Below are positions 23,481-33,319 of a stretch of 64,000 nucleotides of DNA, in pieces. Under the pieces are notes generated by a model. The model was not told the origin of the DNA. It saw only the letters and a list, made by a program, of their open reading frames with translations, and ran no database searches. Positions within the stretch are counted from its first letter, which is position 1, and each line of letters opens with the position of its first letter. The stretch is from assembly GCF_018991925.1 (NCBI RefSeq), contig NW_024735503.1, positions 4,314,579-4,378,578 on the forward strand, written 5' to 3'. This stretch comes from Homarus americanus. Taxonomy: Eukaryota > Arthropoda > Malacostraca > Decapoda > Nephropidae. Position numbers and translations under genes: made by a program.

Positions 23481-25470
23481 CTGACAATTGGTGCCTCTGT
23501 CTTCTCTTCTCCTAACAATGATCTTGACCTCTTAACTGGAGCCTCCCTCCTGAAGCTGACTGTCTTAACTGGAGCCCACTCCTCCCCCTCCCTCCTCCCC
23601 TCCCTCACCCTCTAACCCTAAAGCCCTCTTGCTCCCTCCTCCCTAACTCCCTCCTCCTCTGTCTTAACCCTCCCTCCCAATTCTGACCTCTTAACTGGAT
23701 CCAAGACACGAGGAAGCCTACACAAGCACCCCTACAGTAAGTGCTTGTCCTTCCCTGTACTACACATCTTTCTCCTGTTCATATGGAGGCAATTTGTCTT
23801 CTCTGACTCTCTCTCTCTCTCCTCTCTCTTAAAGCTGACTCTCTCTCTCCATTTTCCTGGCAGTGATTTGACTGTCTTTCTCTACTTAACAATTGATACG
23901 ACTGTAATACTGGGCCTAATGTTGTATGACTGTATTATGTAGCCTAACAATTGATTACACTGAAGTATTAAGCAAACAATGAAGATTCAAACACTTAGCC
24001 TTGGACACAAACGATAGCAGCTGTCTTTACACTGTGGGAAATTAATTGACACGGGTTCTTAGCTAGATGGTAATTGATGTGCTTAGATGAGCTATAGAAT
24101 ATAGATGATTAGACTTCTTACTTGATAGATGATAGATGATAACTAGAGAGGAGATTAGAAACTGAAGAAAATGTCACAAAGATGGAACAATTGAGCGGGC
24201 CTATTACCCATACTGGCAGTTGATTTCACCCAACCCCTATTGCCAATAATTGATCCAACCTATCTTGAAGGATTCAGCAATTCTGTCTAATGTGTACTGG
24301 TAACTTGTTCCATTCATGACTACTTGTTTGAAATTGTGTTTGACTATTTCACTCCTAGCTCTGAATTGTCTAATTTAAAACATTGTTAACAGACCTCCTG
24401 TTGAATAGTTTGACTTAGCTAAGTGTGATGTTGACTAGACTGACTTCCCTAACATTGAAGCTGATGTGCCCCTCGCTCTGGTCCTGAGCTGATGCAAATT
24501 AAGATGCTTTAACCTCTCTATGACAAGGTTCCTGGAGCCGGGATTAACTTTGAGCTCCTCTCTTAGCTTCCAATTGAAGCTGACCTCCTGTAATAACTGA
24601 CAGAACTGCCTGCGTAACCAGGGAGCTCTCAAAACAATTGAATAGTTTTAGGATGCCTCGCTAGTCTTGTGACTGTCACTGTTTAACTGGACCAAGTAAT
24701 TGATTGCCTTGTGGAGCTAAAACATTGTTGACTGGCTTAAGGTTCCTGGAAATTTAGCTGACTGTCTCTCTCTTAACTGGATTTTTCTAGCTGATGTTGT
24801 TGTCTGGTATGGAGTTTGATGTTGACATCTCCTATACTGCCTAACAACATTTGTCCAGCTGACTTTCTTCTGCCTTTTTCAGATGCTGAAAACTTTGTTT
24901 AGCCTTCCTGTGATTTGACTGTCTTCGTGGATTTAACAACACGTCCTATGCTGTCTGTCATGGCAAATTTACTTAATTGCTGTGTCTGCCTTATCTATGT
25001 CTTTATGTATGACTGAATAACTGGGTCCAACACTGATGCTGACTGACTAACTTGTGACGCCTAACAATGGGACTGTCTGTCCTCGTCCACCATTCAAAAC
25101 TGACTGAAAGAATGGAATAGATTATTAACTGAATGTCTTACTTGGAAGCCATGCTTGATTCATTGATCTTCTTGCTCTAAGGTGATTTGAACTGACTTGA
25201 AATGATTGAACAACAATTTGCCTGTATTGATGGATACTGACTGGGCTTAGACTGAGGATAGTGACTATCCCCCTTCTTTGAACGTCTTACTTCGCATCCT
25301 AAGGATTCTGGCTGTACACCTGTTTTTAAGGAATGAAAAAACTGTGCTAAGGGATACTAAGCTTTCCTTGACTGTCTTAATAACTGGCAAAATCTCACGG
25401 GACCAGGTGGTTGTAGACCTAGTTTTCTGTTGTTACTAAATCGTTCCGTAATGGGTCTCGCTTAACGTCA
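23480..25470. other. Blended sequence: satellite mixed with the 26.1-28.0 kb locus
   Basis: Read left to right, this stretch follows the same order of landmarks as about 25960-28080: CT-rich tract, ACACAGGAAGCC, CTTCCCTGTACA, (CT)n, ATTTTCCT, then the CR1 3' half. It is interspersed with satellite words (CAATTGA, GCTGACTGTCTTAACTGG). It also carries the unusual RT deletion junction found at 27.65 kb. This is best explained as a consensus built from reads of two different loci. I annotate no gene in it. Confidence 0.75.
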
Positions 25471-25880
25471 CCACCGCCAATGACGTCACCAAGAGGGTAA
25501 TTTGACTTTATATGAAGCTCAGATGACGTCAGAGGAAGAGCTTGTGAGTCCTGGTATTATTTTGGGTAAATTTTTTTTTTCCTTTAGCGATTTTTTTTTT
25601 ACTAGTGTGATGTACTATGTGTCAGATGGGTGGATGGTTGGTTAGAGGCGACAGGACCAGGTCTGATGCAACACTTGAGTTATATACAAAGTGGTGGTAG
25701 TGATGATGGTGTTGGTGGTGGTGGTAGTAGTGGGGCAGCTTCAGCAGACCAGTAGACAGACAACCCTGAGACTTTATAATTGAGACGGCAGGGACGGAGA
25801 CGGTGGTTGGCTGGGCAGAGAGAGAGAGAGAGAGGGGGCTTTATGTATTTATATAACTATCACCAAGCAGTCATCTCTCG
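25471..25880. other. Unique sequence with two CRE-like palindromes
   Basis: Non-repetitive DNA containing TGACGTCA at about 25481 and about 25523, two poly-T runs near 25570 and 25590, a TGGTGG-rich patch at 25690-25735 and a short (GA)n at 25818. No gene is recognised. Confidence 0.5.
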
Positions 25881-25924
25881 GTCCCTTTCTCCTTTCTTTC
25901 CTTCCTCCTCCATTCTCTCTCTCC

Positions 25925-25955
<31 letters not shown>

Positions 25956-26271
25956 AATCTTCTCCCTCCTCCTCCCTCCCTCTCCTCCCTCCTCCCTCCT
26001 CCTCCTCCCTCCCTCCCTCCTCCCTCCCTCCCTCCCTCCCTCCCTCCCTCCCTCCCTCCCTCCTCCTCCCTCTCCCCCCTCCCTCCCTCCCTCCCTCCCT
26101 CCCTCTCCCTCCCTCCCTCCTCCTCCCTCCCTCCCTCCCTCCCTCCTCCCTCCCTCACCAGTACTCGTCAAGACACAGGAAGCCTTACACACGGTCACCT
26201 CATACAGTACAGTACTTCAGCCCTTCCCTGTACATGCATCATCTTTCTCCTCATTCATTATTACGACGAAT

Positions 26272-26323
<52 letters not shown>

Positions 26324-26648
26324 TCCTTGAACTGATCTTTTTTCTGTGACTTTCTCTACTTGAATTGTTGTGTATGTATGTATGTATGTATGTATGTATG
26401 TATGTTTGTTTGTTTACATCTAAAAGTAAACATGCAAACACATGTGAGATTCAAACACAAAAGCCTTCACACACACACACACACACACGAGGTCAGTTAA
26501 ATTTTACATTGTATGGAAATGTAGAAAGCCACAGGGTTAGATAGATAGATAAATAGATCGATAGATTGATAGATAGATATATAGATATATAGATAGATTA
26601 GAGATTAGATATATTGATAGATAGATAGATAGAGAGGTAGATTAGATA
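25880..26648. repeat. Cluster of simple repeats
   Basis: In order: polypyrimidine CCCT/CTC tract (25880-26155), unique bridge, (CT)n (26275-26318), (GTAT)n (26367-26403), (CA)n (26469-26488) and GATA-rich sequence (26535-26648). The CR1 element begins inside the GATA repeat. Confidence 0.9.
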
Positions 26649-26712
26649 ACATAAGAACATAAGAATGGAGGAAACTGCAGCGGGCCTATTGACCCATACT
26701 GGGCAGTCCCGT

Positions 26713-29503
26713 TTACACCCAACCCCTATTGCTCATATAAGCATCCACCCTATGTTTGAAGCGATTCAGCGTATTCGAGTTAATGATGATGTTTGGTAAC
26801 TTGTTCCATTCATCCACTACTCTGTTTCCAAACCAGTGTTTACCTATTTCACTCCTAAATCTAAATTAGTCTAATTTAAAACCATTGTTACGAGTTCGCT
26901 CCTGGTTGGATAGTTTGAGTACCTTTGTAGTGTCCCCTTTGTTTAGCCCTGACTTCCACTTATACACCTCTATCAGGTTGCCCCTCGCTCTACGTCTCTC
27001 GAGGGAGTGCAAATTAAGATGCTTTAACCTGTCTCTATACTCAAGGTTCCTAATGCCCGGGATTAGTCTTGTCATTCTCCTCTGAATTCTTTCCAATGAT
27101 TCTATATCCATCCTGTAATACGGTGACCAGAACTGAACTGCGTAATCCAGGTGTGGTCTCACAAGAGCAAGATACAGTTTTAGGATGACCTCGCTAGTCT
27201 TGTAACTAACACTCCTTTGTATGAACCCAAGTACTTTATTAGCCTTGTTACGAGCAAAAACACATTGTTTACTTGGCTTAAGGTTCCTACTTATCATTAC
27301 TCCTAAATCTCTCTCGCAGTCGGATTTTTCTATGGCATCGTTGTTCATCTGGTATCTGGTTTCCCTGTTTACATCTCCTATACTGAGTACTTTACATTTG
27401 TCCACGTTGAATTTCATCTGCCATTTTTCAGACCATTCGAAAAATTTGTTTAGATCTTCCTGTAGTTTTGCTGATTCCTCGTCAGATTTAATAACACGTC
27501 CTATTTTAGTGTCATCAGCAAATTTACTTATGTTGCTGTCTATGCCGATATCTATGTCGTTTATGTATATAATAAATAATAATGGTCCAAGCACTGAGCC
27601 TTGGGGAACTCCACTTGTGACGTTGCTCCAATGGGACTTATTGCCCCTCGTCCACCGATTCGAAAACTGATGAAAAGAATGTTAATAGATTAGTTAGACA
27701 AGAATGTCCACTTGTGAAGCCATGCTGGGAATCATTGATCAATCGGTGCTTCTCCAGGTGATTTCGAATAGAGTTTGAAATGATTGATTCCAGTAATTTG
27801 CCTACTATTGATGTTATACTGATTGGGCTGTAGTTAGAGGATAGTGATCTATCCCCCTTCTTGAAAATCGGTATTACATTCGCTATCCTCCAGGATTCTG
27901 GCACTACACCTGTTTTTAAGGACATGTTAAACAACTTTGCTAAGGGCATACTAAGCTCTTCCTTACATTCCTTTAATACTCTGGCAAATATCTCATCGGG
28001 ACCAGGTGACTTATTAGACTTTAGTTTGTCTATTTGCTTACTAACATCGTTACTAGTCACTACTGTCTCGCTTAATTTGTTTTCTTCACTATCTCTGAAT
28101 AGAGTCGGTGCCTCGGGTATCATGTTTAAATTTTCGGTGGTGAAAACTGTTGAAAAATATTTATTCAAATTATTGCTAATTTCTCCGTCGTTATCAGTGA
28201 GCTCGCCGGTATCTGACCGTATTGGTCCAATCTTTTCTCGTGTTTTAGTTTGATACATTTGGTAGAATCCTTTGGGGTTTGTCTTCGCCTCCCTTGCTAT
28301 CCTTACCTCATTATTCCTCTTGGCTTTCCTTATCTCGGTTTTAACCCTACTCGCCAATATCTTATAATAATCCTGGAGGTAAATTTCGCCACGCTTTATC
28401 CTTCTACCTATAGCCTTCCTTTGGCCAATGATGTTCTTTAAATAATTATTTATCCATTTAGGGTCATTGTTGTCTGATCTGAGTTTTTTGTATGGTATGT
28501 TCTGCCTCTGTGCATTAAGTAACTCATTATTTAAATTGACGTGGAACTCGGCAGTCTCAGATGTCGTTATCAGGTCGGAGTCATCTGTCAGGTTCACGGC
28601 CAAGCGCGACACCCCCTCTCTCAGCTGCCTCTTTAAACTGTCAAAGTTTGCCCTTCTGAAATCTGGTACTTTAGTGGAATTTTCCTTACGTCTGCCCTGA
28701 AAATCTAACTGGAATCGAATTTCTTTGTGATCGCTGTTTGCAAGTTCGTTCCCTACCTCGACATTGCTAATGAGGTTTTCTCTGTTCGACAGAACTAAAT
28801 CGAGTATATTATTACCCCGTGTGGGTTCGGTTATATGTTGACTTAGGAAACAGTCCTGGATCGTCTCGAGAAAATCCTCTGATTCTGCATTACCCGTAAG
28901 GTCAGTCCAATCTATTTGGCCAAGGTTAAAGCCGCCTACTATACAGACTTTGTTGTGTATAGAAGCCCTGCGCATTTCATCCCAGATAAGTCGCTCATTG
29001 GCTCTATCAAGATTGGGAGGTCTATATATTACTCCTGTGATTAATTTTTCCCGACCGTCGCTTAATTCTATCCAAATTGTTTCTGTATTCCGATCAGTTT
29101 TTATTTCCTTATTTATTTCAAACTTCAGATTATCCCTAACATAGATTACTACTCCGCCTCCTTTCCTGGTTTGCCTATCGGTATGGAACAATTTGTAACC
29201 CGCAATTTGGTATTCGACCGGCAACTCACGTGAGTCTAGGTTGATCCATGTTTCAGTGAATGCTATTATATCGAATTTTTCGGTACATACCAAGGCCCTA
29301 ATATCATCCATTTTGTTTCTCATATTTCTACTGTTCGCGTAGTAGACATTTAAGTTAGTCGTGTTCTGAGTCCTCCCTTTACCGCGTTTAGTTTTAAACT
29401 CCCTGTTTAATTTAGTTTTGTCATCATTCCTAACACTATTTCCCTGTAATCTTTTACTTTGTTTACCCGCTCCCACTGCAGTTTCCCCCACCCCCGTGCC
29501 CAT
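26713..29503 (-). pseudogene. CR1 ORF2: APE endonuclease and reverse transcriptase (broken)
   Basis: The first frame (29503 to 27638) carries an APE-type endonuclease: YYANSRN at residues 54-60, FTETW 82-86, YRPPN near 160, GGFN 190-193 and SDH 257-259. RT fingers follow (PIFKKGDRSL, NYSPISITSI, QHGFTSGHS). The endonuclease catalytic GDFN reads GGFN (codon 28931-28933, GAC to GGC). NYRPIS, the usual RT form, reads NYSPIS. Near 27645 the frame shifts and the segment holding RT motif A is missing; the sequence resumes as RWTRGNKSHWSNVTSGVPQG. FADD and the C-terminal region follow in the second frame, until TAA at 26866-26868 replaces the Lys codon of the 6.8-kb copy. The ancestral stop is at 26713-26715. 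The start at 29503 is the first Met after ORF1 and is approximate. Confidence 0.9.
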
Positions 29504-29511
29504 ATTTTCCC

Positions 29512-30381
29512 CTAGCAGTTTAAAGACTTCGATATCCTCTGACCTGCCCCCTCTAGAGACCCAGCAAGGGTTGCCACCCCATCCCGAGACAGGCGCACCC
29601 CATCCCTAGCATAAAGGTCCCTTCTGCCGTAGAAGTTGTCCCAGTCGTCAATGGATGGGACCGATATTGACTTGCAATATCTGTCAAGACGGTCGTTGAC
29701 ACCAACCGCCCTTGACAACCATTCACTGCCAACTCTCCTTCTAGGCAGGACACCTTATATGATAGGGATCCCTCCCTTAGACCTAATACGATCTATAGCT
29801 GCCTTGAACTTATCAAGAAGCTCCTCGCTCCTACACCGGCCAATATCATTGCCTCCTGCACTGAGGCAGATAATGGGTTTGTTCCCATTACCAGACAAGA
29901 TATTGTCCATCCTGTCAATTATATCCCCCACCCCAGCTCCTGGCAAACACACCCTCATCCTATTTTTGTTTATACCACAAAAGCCTCTGTCCAAGTACCT
30001 TACCTGTGAGTCACCAACAATTAAAGTTTTTATACCTTCCTTGTCAGCCCTGTCCCTGACTGTACTAACGTCCAATTCGTCTATCAAGGGACTGAACGAG
30101 TTGGTACACTTAGCTGTTGTTGTTGTCGTATCCTTGGTGTACTTCTTCACCACCAGCTTGGTCCTCCCACTCCTCACAATCTTCCACTCGCTTGAGTTTT
30201 CGTCAGACACTGGCTTTACTCGTCCAGCCTCTCCTTTTAACCTCGCCAGCTCTTCCCTTAATTTTAGGTTCTCCAACGTGGCCCTCTCAATTTCTTCCTT
30301 GGCCCTCGCCAATTCTTCCATGGACCACTCCAGTTTGGTCAACAAACTCGCACACCCAAGACCACACATAACAGTGGCCAT
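29512..30381 (-). pseudogene. CR1 ORF1: coiled coil plus SGNH esterase-like domain (one stop)
   Basis: Residues 10-55 form a Glu/Lys/Leu heptad-like coiled coil (EELARAKEEIERATLENLKL). An SGNH/GDSL hydrolase-like domain follows, with GDS at 123-125 (block I), GAG at 148-150 (block II) and GGND at 176-179 (block III). An in-frame TAA at 29755-29757 interrupts the domain, and the same frame continues to 29512. The C-terminal block reads ARDGVRLSRDG, where SGNH proteins have Asp-x-x-His, so the catalytic His position is Arg. ORF1 proteins of CR1 elements often carry an esterase; the role is thought to be membrane or nucleic-acid related but is unsettled. This copy is dead. Confidence 0.85.
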
Positions 30382-30447
30382 ATCTGATAATTATCCCTCG
30401 TTAGCTAACCCTGCCGTGACCTTTCCCCTAGTGAGGTCAGAACAGAT

Positions 30448-30467
30448 TGATAGATAGAGAGGTAGAT

Positions 30468-30506
<39 letters not shown>

Positions 30507-30993
30507 AGAGGTAGATTAGATAGATTGATAGATAGATAGATAGATAGAGAGGTAGATTAGATAGATAGATAGATAGAGAGGTAGATTAGATAGATAGATA
30601 GAGAGGTAGATTAGATAGATAGATTGATAGATGGATAGATAGATAGATAGAGAGGTAGATTAGATAGATTGATAGATAGATAGATAGAGAGGTAGATTAG
30701 ATAGATTGATAGATCGAGAGGTAGATTAGATAGATTGATAGATAGATAGATAGATAGAGAGGTAGATTAGATAGATAGATAGATCGAGAGGTAGATTAGA
30801 TAGATTGATAGATAGATAGATAGATAGAGAGGTAGATTAGATAGATAGATAGAGAGGTAGATTAGATAGATAGATAGATAGAGAGGTAGATTAGATAGAT
30901 TGCTAGATAGATAGATAGATAGAGAGGTAGATTAGATAGATAGATAGAGAGGTAGATTAGATAGATTGATAGATAGATAGATAGATAGATAGA
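30448..30993. repeat. GATA minisatellite, AGAGAGGTAGATTAGATA type
   Basis: Composite repeat in which AGAGAGGTAGATTAGATA alternates with 2-8 GATA tetramers and occasional GATT. It is the same repeat as on the far side of the CR1 insertion (26535-26648). Confidence 0.95.
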
Positions 30994-31099
30994 TTGATTT
31001 TCAACAAACCGTCATCATTTATGAGTCAATGGTTGATTATTTTGTTTCTATTTGGGTGGATTAAATGTCAATATAGTAGTTTCCCGTTAACCGTAATAG

Positions 31100-31665
31100 T
31101 TGAATACTTGTTTTCTACGATGGCGGTAACGTTAAAGAAAATGGTTTTAAGACCAACTATGTTAAAAGTTGCACGTGTATCGAGCAGTGGTCCTCCCCAC
31201 CCTGTTGTATGGCAGCGAGACATTATCCATGAACAACTACGTTGGACTGGCCATGTTACCCGTATGGACGACTGCCAAATCAGCTACTTTACAGTCACCT
31301 AACGAATAGTAAACATAACGCTGGTGGGCAGTTGAAAAGGTATAAGGATAGTCTTAATACAAACCTGAAAAAGTGCCAAATCGACCCCCTCACCTGGGAG
31401 ACGATTACTCCACATCGTAACGCTTGGAGGAGCACCACACGAGAAGGTGTCAATACTTTTGAATTAGCCCTACTGCATACCGAAGCAGACAAGCGCCAAC
31501 GCCGGAAAGACGCTGCCACCGCCCCTCCCGCACTAGATGTAGCCCTCCACACGTACAACATATGTGAACGACTCTGCCGGTCCCGTATCAGCCTCTCGAG
31601 TCATCCCAGAGCTCACCATCTTTAATAACTCGTATCATTGTATTACAGGTGGATGATCGCCTCCA
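31100..31665 (+). mobile_element. RTE-like LINE 3' fragment, copy 1
   Basis: The fragment aligns with the 3' end of the element at 33320-37740. It begins near the TATCGAGCAGTGGTCCTCCC block, jumps over about 150 bp (present in the longer copy at 37140-37285), then carries EQLRWTGHVTRMDD, a SYFTVT frameshift, and QLKRYKDSLNTNLKKCQIDP. It ends with a Cys/His motif (NICERLCRSRISLSSH) and TAA at about 31623. Truncated and internally deleted. Confidence 0.85.
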
Positions 31666-31917
31666 TGACCACTTGTAAGCTTCCTGGGTGCTTGAACTAT
31701 AAGTCAAACCAAAATTCCCGAGTTAAAATATCTGATACATGTCCCTTCACAACGTTACGAGTGAGAGAGAGTTTGTTGCATAATTCACCAAGTAAAGTTG
31801 TTGTAATGGAAGGCACGTGTGCTATTACACTGTGTTGTGTCTAGTACCAGAGAGCGCCTGTCACCAGCCCACACCCCGTCATCTCCACCATTGGTTCACT
31901 GTATACGTTTGAGGGGG

Positions 31918-32050
31918 TACCTGAACATTAGCCCCCCTGATTATTTCACCTTAAGATTGACCGCCCTAACCTAACCTAACCTAACCTAACCTAACCTTAC
32001 TTCATCTATCCCCTCCCCAGGTAGTTAAGGTGTTTCATTATCAGGTGATA
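31918..32050. mobile_element. CCTAA-bearing inverted-repeat element, copy B
   Basis: The left arm TACCTGAACATTAG then TTCACCTTAAGATTGACC is mirrored on the right by GTTAAGGTGTTTCATTATC then AGGTGATA. Between them lie six CCTAA pentamers. No coding capacity. Imperfect terminal inverted repeats suggest a MITE-like element. Confidence 0.6.
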
Positions 32051-32207
32051 TAAGCTGTGGTTGGGTTAGGTTAGGTTAGTTGTAGTTTGAATCAAGTGAA
32101 GGAAAAAAAAATAAACATCTTCTCATTAATTATTTTATTGAAGTAAATATTACATAATACACAAGTTACAATGACACCGACAGGAAAAAAAAATAATGGT
32201 CATAGTA

Positions 32208-32297
32208 AGTCAGTGTTACCAAGCATAATCAGTGTTACCAACCATAATCAGTGTTACCAACCGTAGTCAGTGTTACCAACCGTAGTCAGTGTTACCA
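32208..32297. repeat. 19-bp tandem repeat (CAGTGTTACCAACCGTAGT)
   Basis: Five imperfect units with core CAGTGTTACCAA, lying downstream of the small gene at 32425-32966 and perhaps in its 3' UTR. Confidence 0.85.
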
Positions 32298-32424
32298 TTC
32301 ATACTTAACATTATTTAACCCTGTTTAATATTAAGCTAACGTTAACTTTAATAAAATGAAGAAACAATTTACCAATATGATTTTCCTGTGTTTTTCTGAC
32401 CATCTGGGTTAGGTTAGGTTAGTT

Positions 32425-32557
32425 CTACCACCTCGGCTGCTTCCCCGCGCCTCTTCGTTTACTCTCGCCGGAGTTCATACTGAAGGAAGACTCGACGGTG
32501 CTGCCTCCAGCCACTATGGGGCCGCCAGGGACACTAAGGAGGACAGGCATGTTAGTG

Positions 32558-32593
<36 letters not shown>

Positions 32594-32966
32594 TGAGAAT
32601 GGCATAACAACAATAAACATGAATAAAGAAAAATAGGACAGTAACATGAATGAAGAATAAGAAGACACTCCCTGATAGTCTCGGCTGTCACCAGAACTCA
32701 TGCTATAGACTCACTGTTTTGGGTTGAGGATCTGGATGTCCGAGTCGTATTTCTTGAAGTGGTGACCTGGACCTGCAAACGCCGCCGCCGCCTCCACCAG
32801 GGCCACCAGCAGCGTCACCAGTGCCACCACCTTCTCTGTGGCCAAACACACGCACACATCTTTACAACAAATAAATAAAGCGATGCAAAATGAACCTACA
32901 GATGCATATAGTGTATGTACAGTCCAAGTTACGGTGAGTGTTTTACTTACTTGTTGTTGAGGCCAT
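32425..32966 (-). CDS. Predicted secreted 81-residue peptide, paralogue 1 (three exons)
   Basis: The CDS is complement(join 32425-32533, 32715-32835, 32951-32966): 246 nt, 81 residues plus TAG. Splice sites are canonical: donors GTAAGT (32945-32950) and GTGAGT (32709-32714), acceptors ending CCACAG and CTCCTTAG. Residues 1-26 (MASTTKKVVALVTLLVALVE then AAAAFA) are a textbook signal peptide with cleavage expected after Ala26. The predicted mature chain has no Cys, starts GPGHHFKKYDSDIQILNP and ends SGESKRRGAGKQPRW, with a possible furin/PC site at KRR. Intron phases are 1 and 2, identical to the gene at 38319-39431. I recognise no family; a neuropeptide, antimicrobial or cuticle-related peptide is possible. 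A variant polyadenylation hexamer ATTAAA lies at complement 32347-32352. The start is chosen from the signal peptide and matching paralogue structure. Confidence 0.75.
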
Positions 32967-33029
32967 CTGTTGAGTGCGTCAACTGGAGATCCTCGCCCCT
33001 CACTGCTGCGCCTCACACCTCACCTCCCT

Positions 33030-33035
33030 CTTATA
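33030..33035 (-). promoter_or_regulatory. TATA box of peptide gene 1
   Basis: TATAAG within GGGCATATAAGAGGG on the minus strand. A CAGTG initiator-like site lies with its A at 33004, 31 bp downstream, and the ATG is 38 bp further on. Confidence 0.6.
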
Positions 33036-33319
33036 TGCCCTCGCCAGCGTTTAGTGGAGAGCCTCGCCCTTCACTGATCCGCCTCGTCTCTCACTGCCCT
33101 GCCTCACACCTCATAACCAATTGTTATTACTATGTTGTGTTCTTGTGTAAGTTAAGGATGAGTTGTCCTCCCTAACACACGTCAGCATCAGCCCACAACA
33201 ACACCATGATCACTGTAGTGGCGACACACAGCTGCTGAAGGAGAAATAAGCCAGGCGGTAAAATAGACATCACGTTTACCTCCTGCGTGTGTGTGTGTGT
33301 ATTCGCACACAGGTTGGTG

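Larger units (their letters stand above)
26649..30447 (-). mobile_element. Nearly full-length CR1-family LINE (inactive)
   Basis: The minus-strand element has a 5' end near 30447, ORF1 (coiled coil plus SGNH hydrolase), ORF2 (APE endonuclease plus reverse transcriptase) and a 3' tail of TTCTTATGTTCTTATGTTA at 26650-26670. GATA repeat flanks both ends. Esterase-type ORF1 proteins and short-repeat 3' tails are known features of CR1-clade elements. At least five lesions are visible, so this copy cannot move by itself. Confidence 0.92.

Noticed and set aside
24435..24632. Third CR1 copy as an independent insertion
   Set aside because: Flanks and the private deletion match the 26.1-28.0 kb locus, so it is treated as blended or duplicated sequence, not a separate insertion.
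29636..30457. 273-codon plus-strand frame
   Set aside because: It is antisense to CR1 ORF1, whose SGNH blocks and coiled coil are on minus.
31970..32000. True telomere end
   Set aside because: Only a few CCTAA units, flanked on both sides by unique DNA and inverted-repeat arms.
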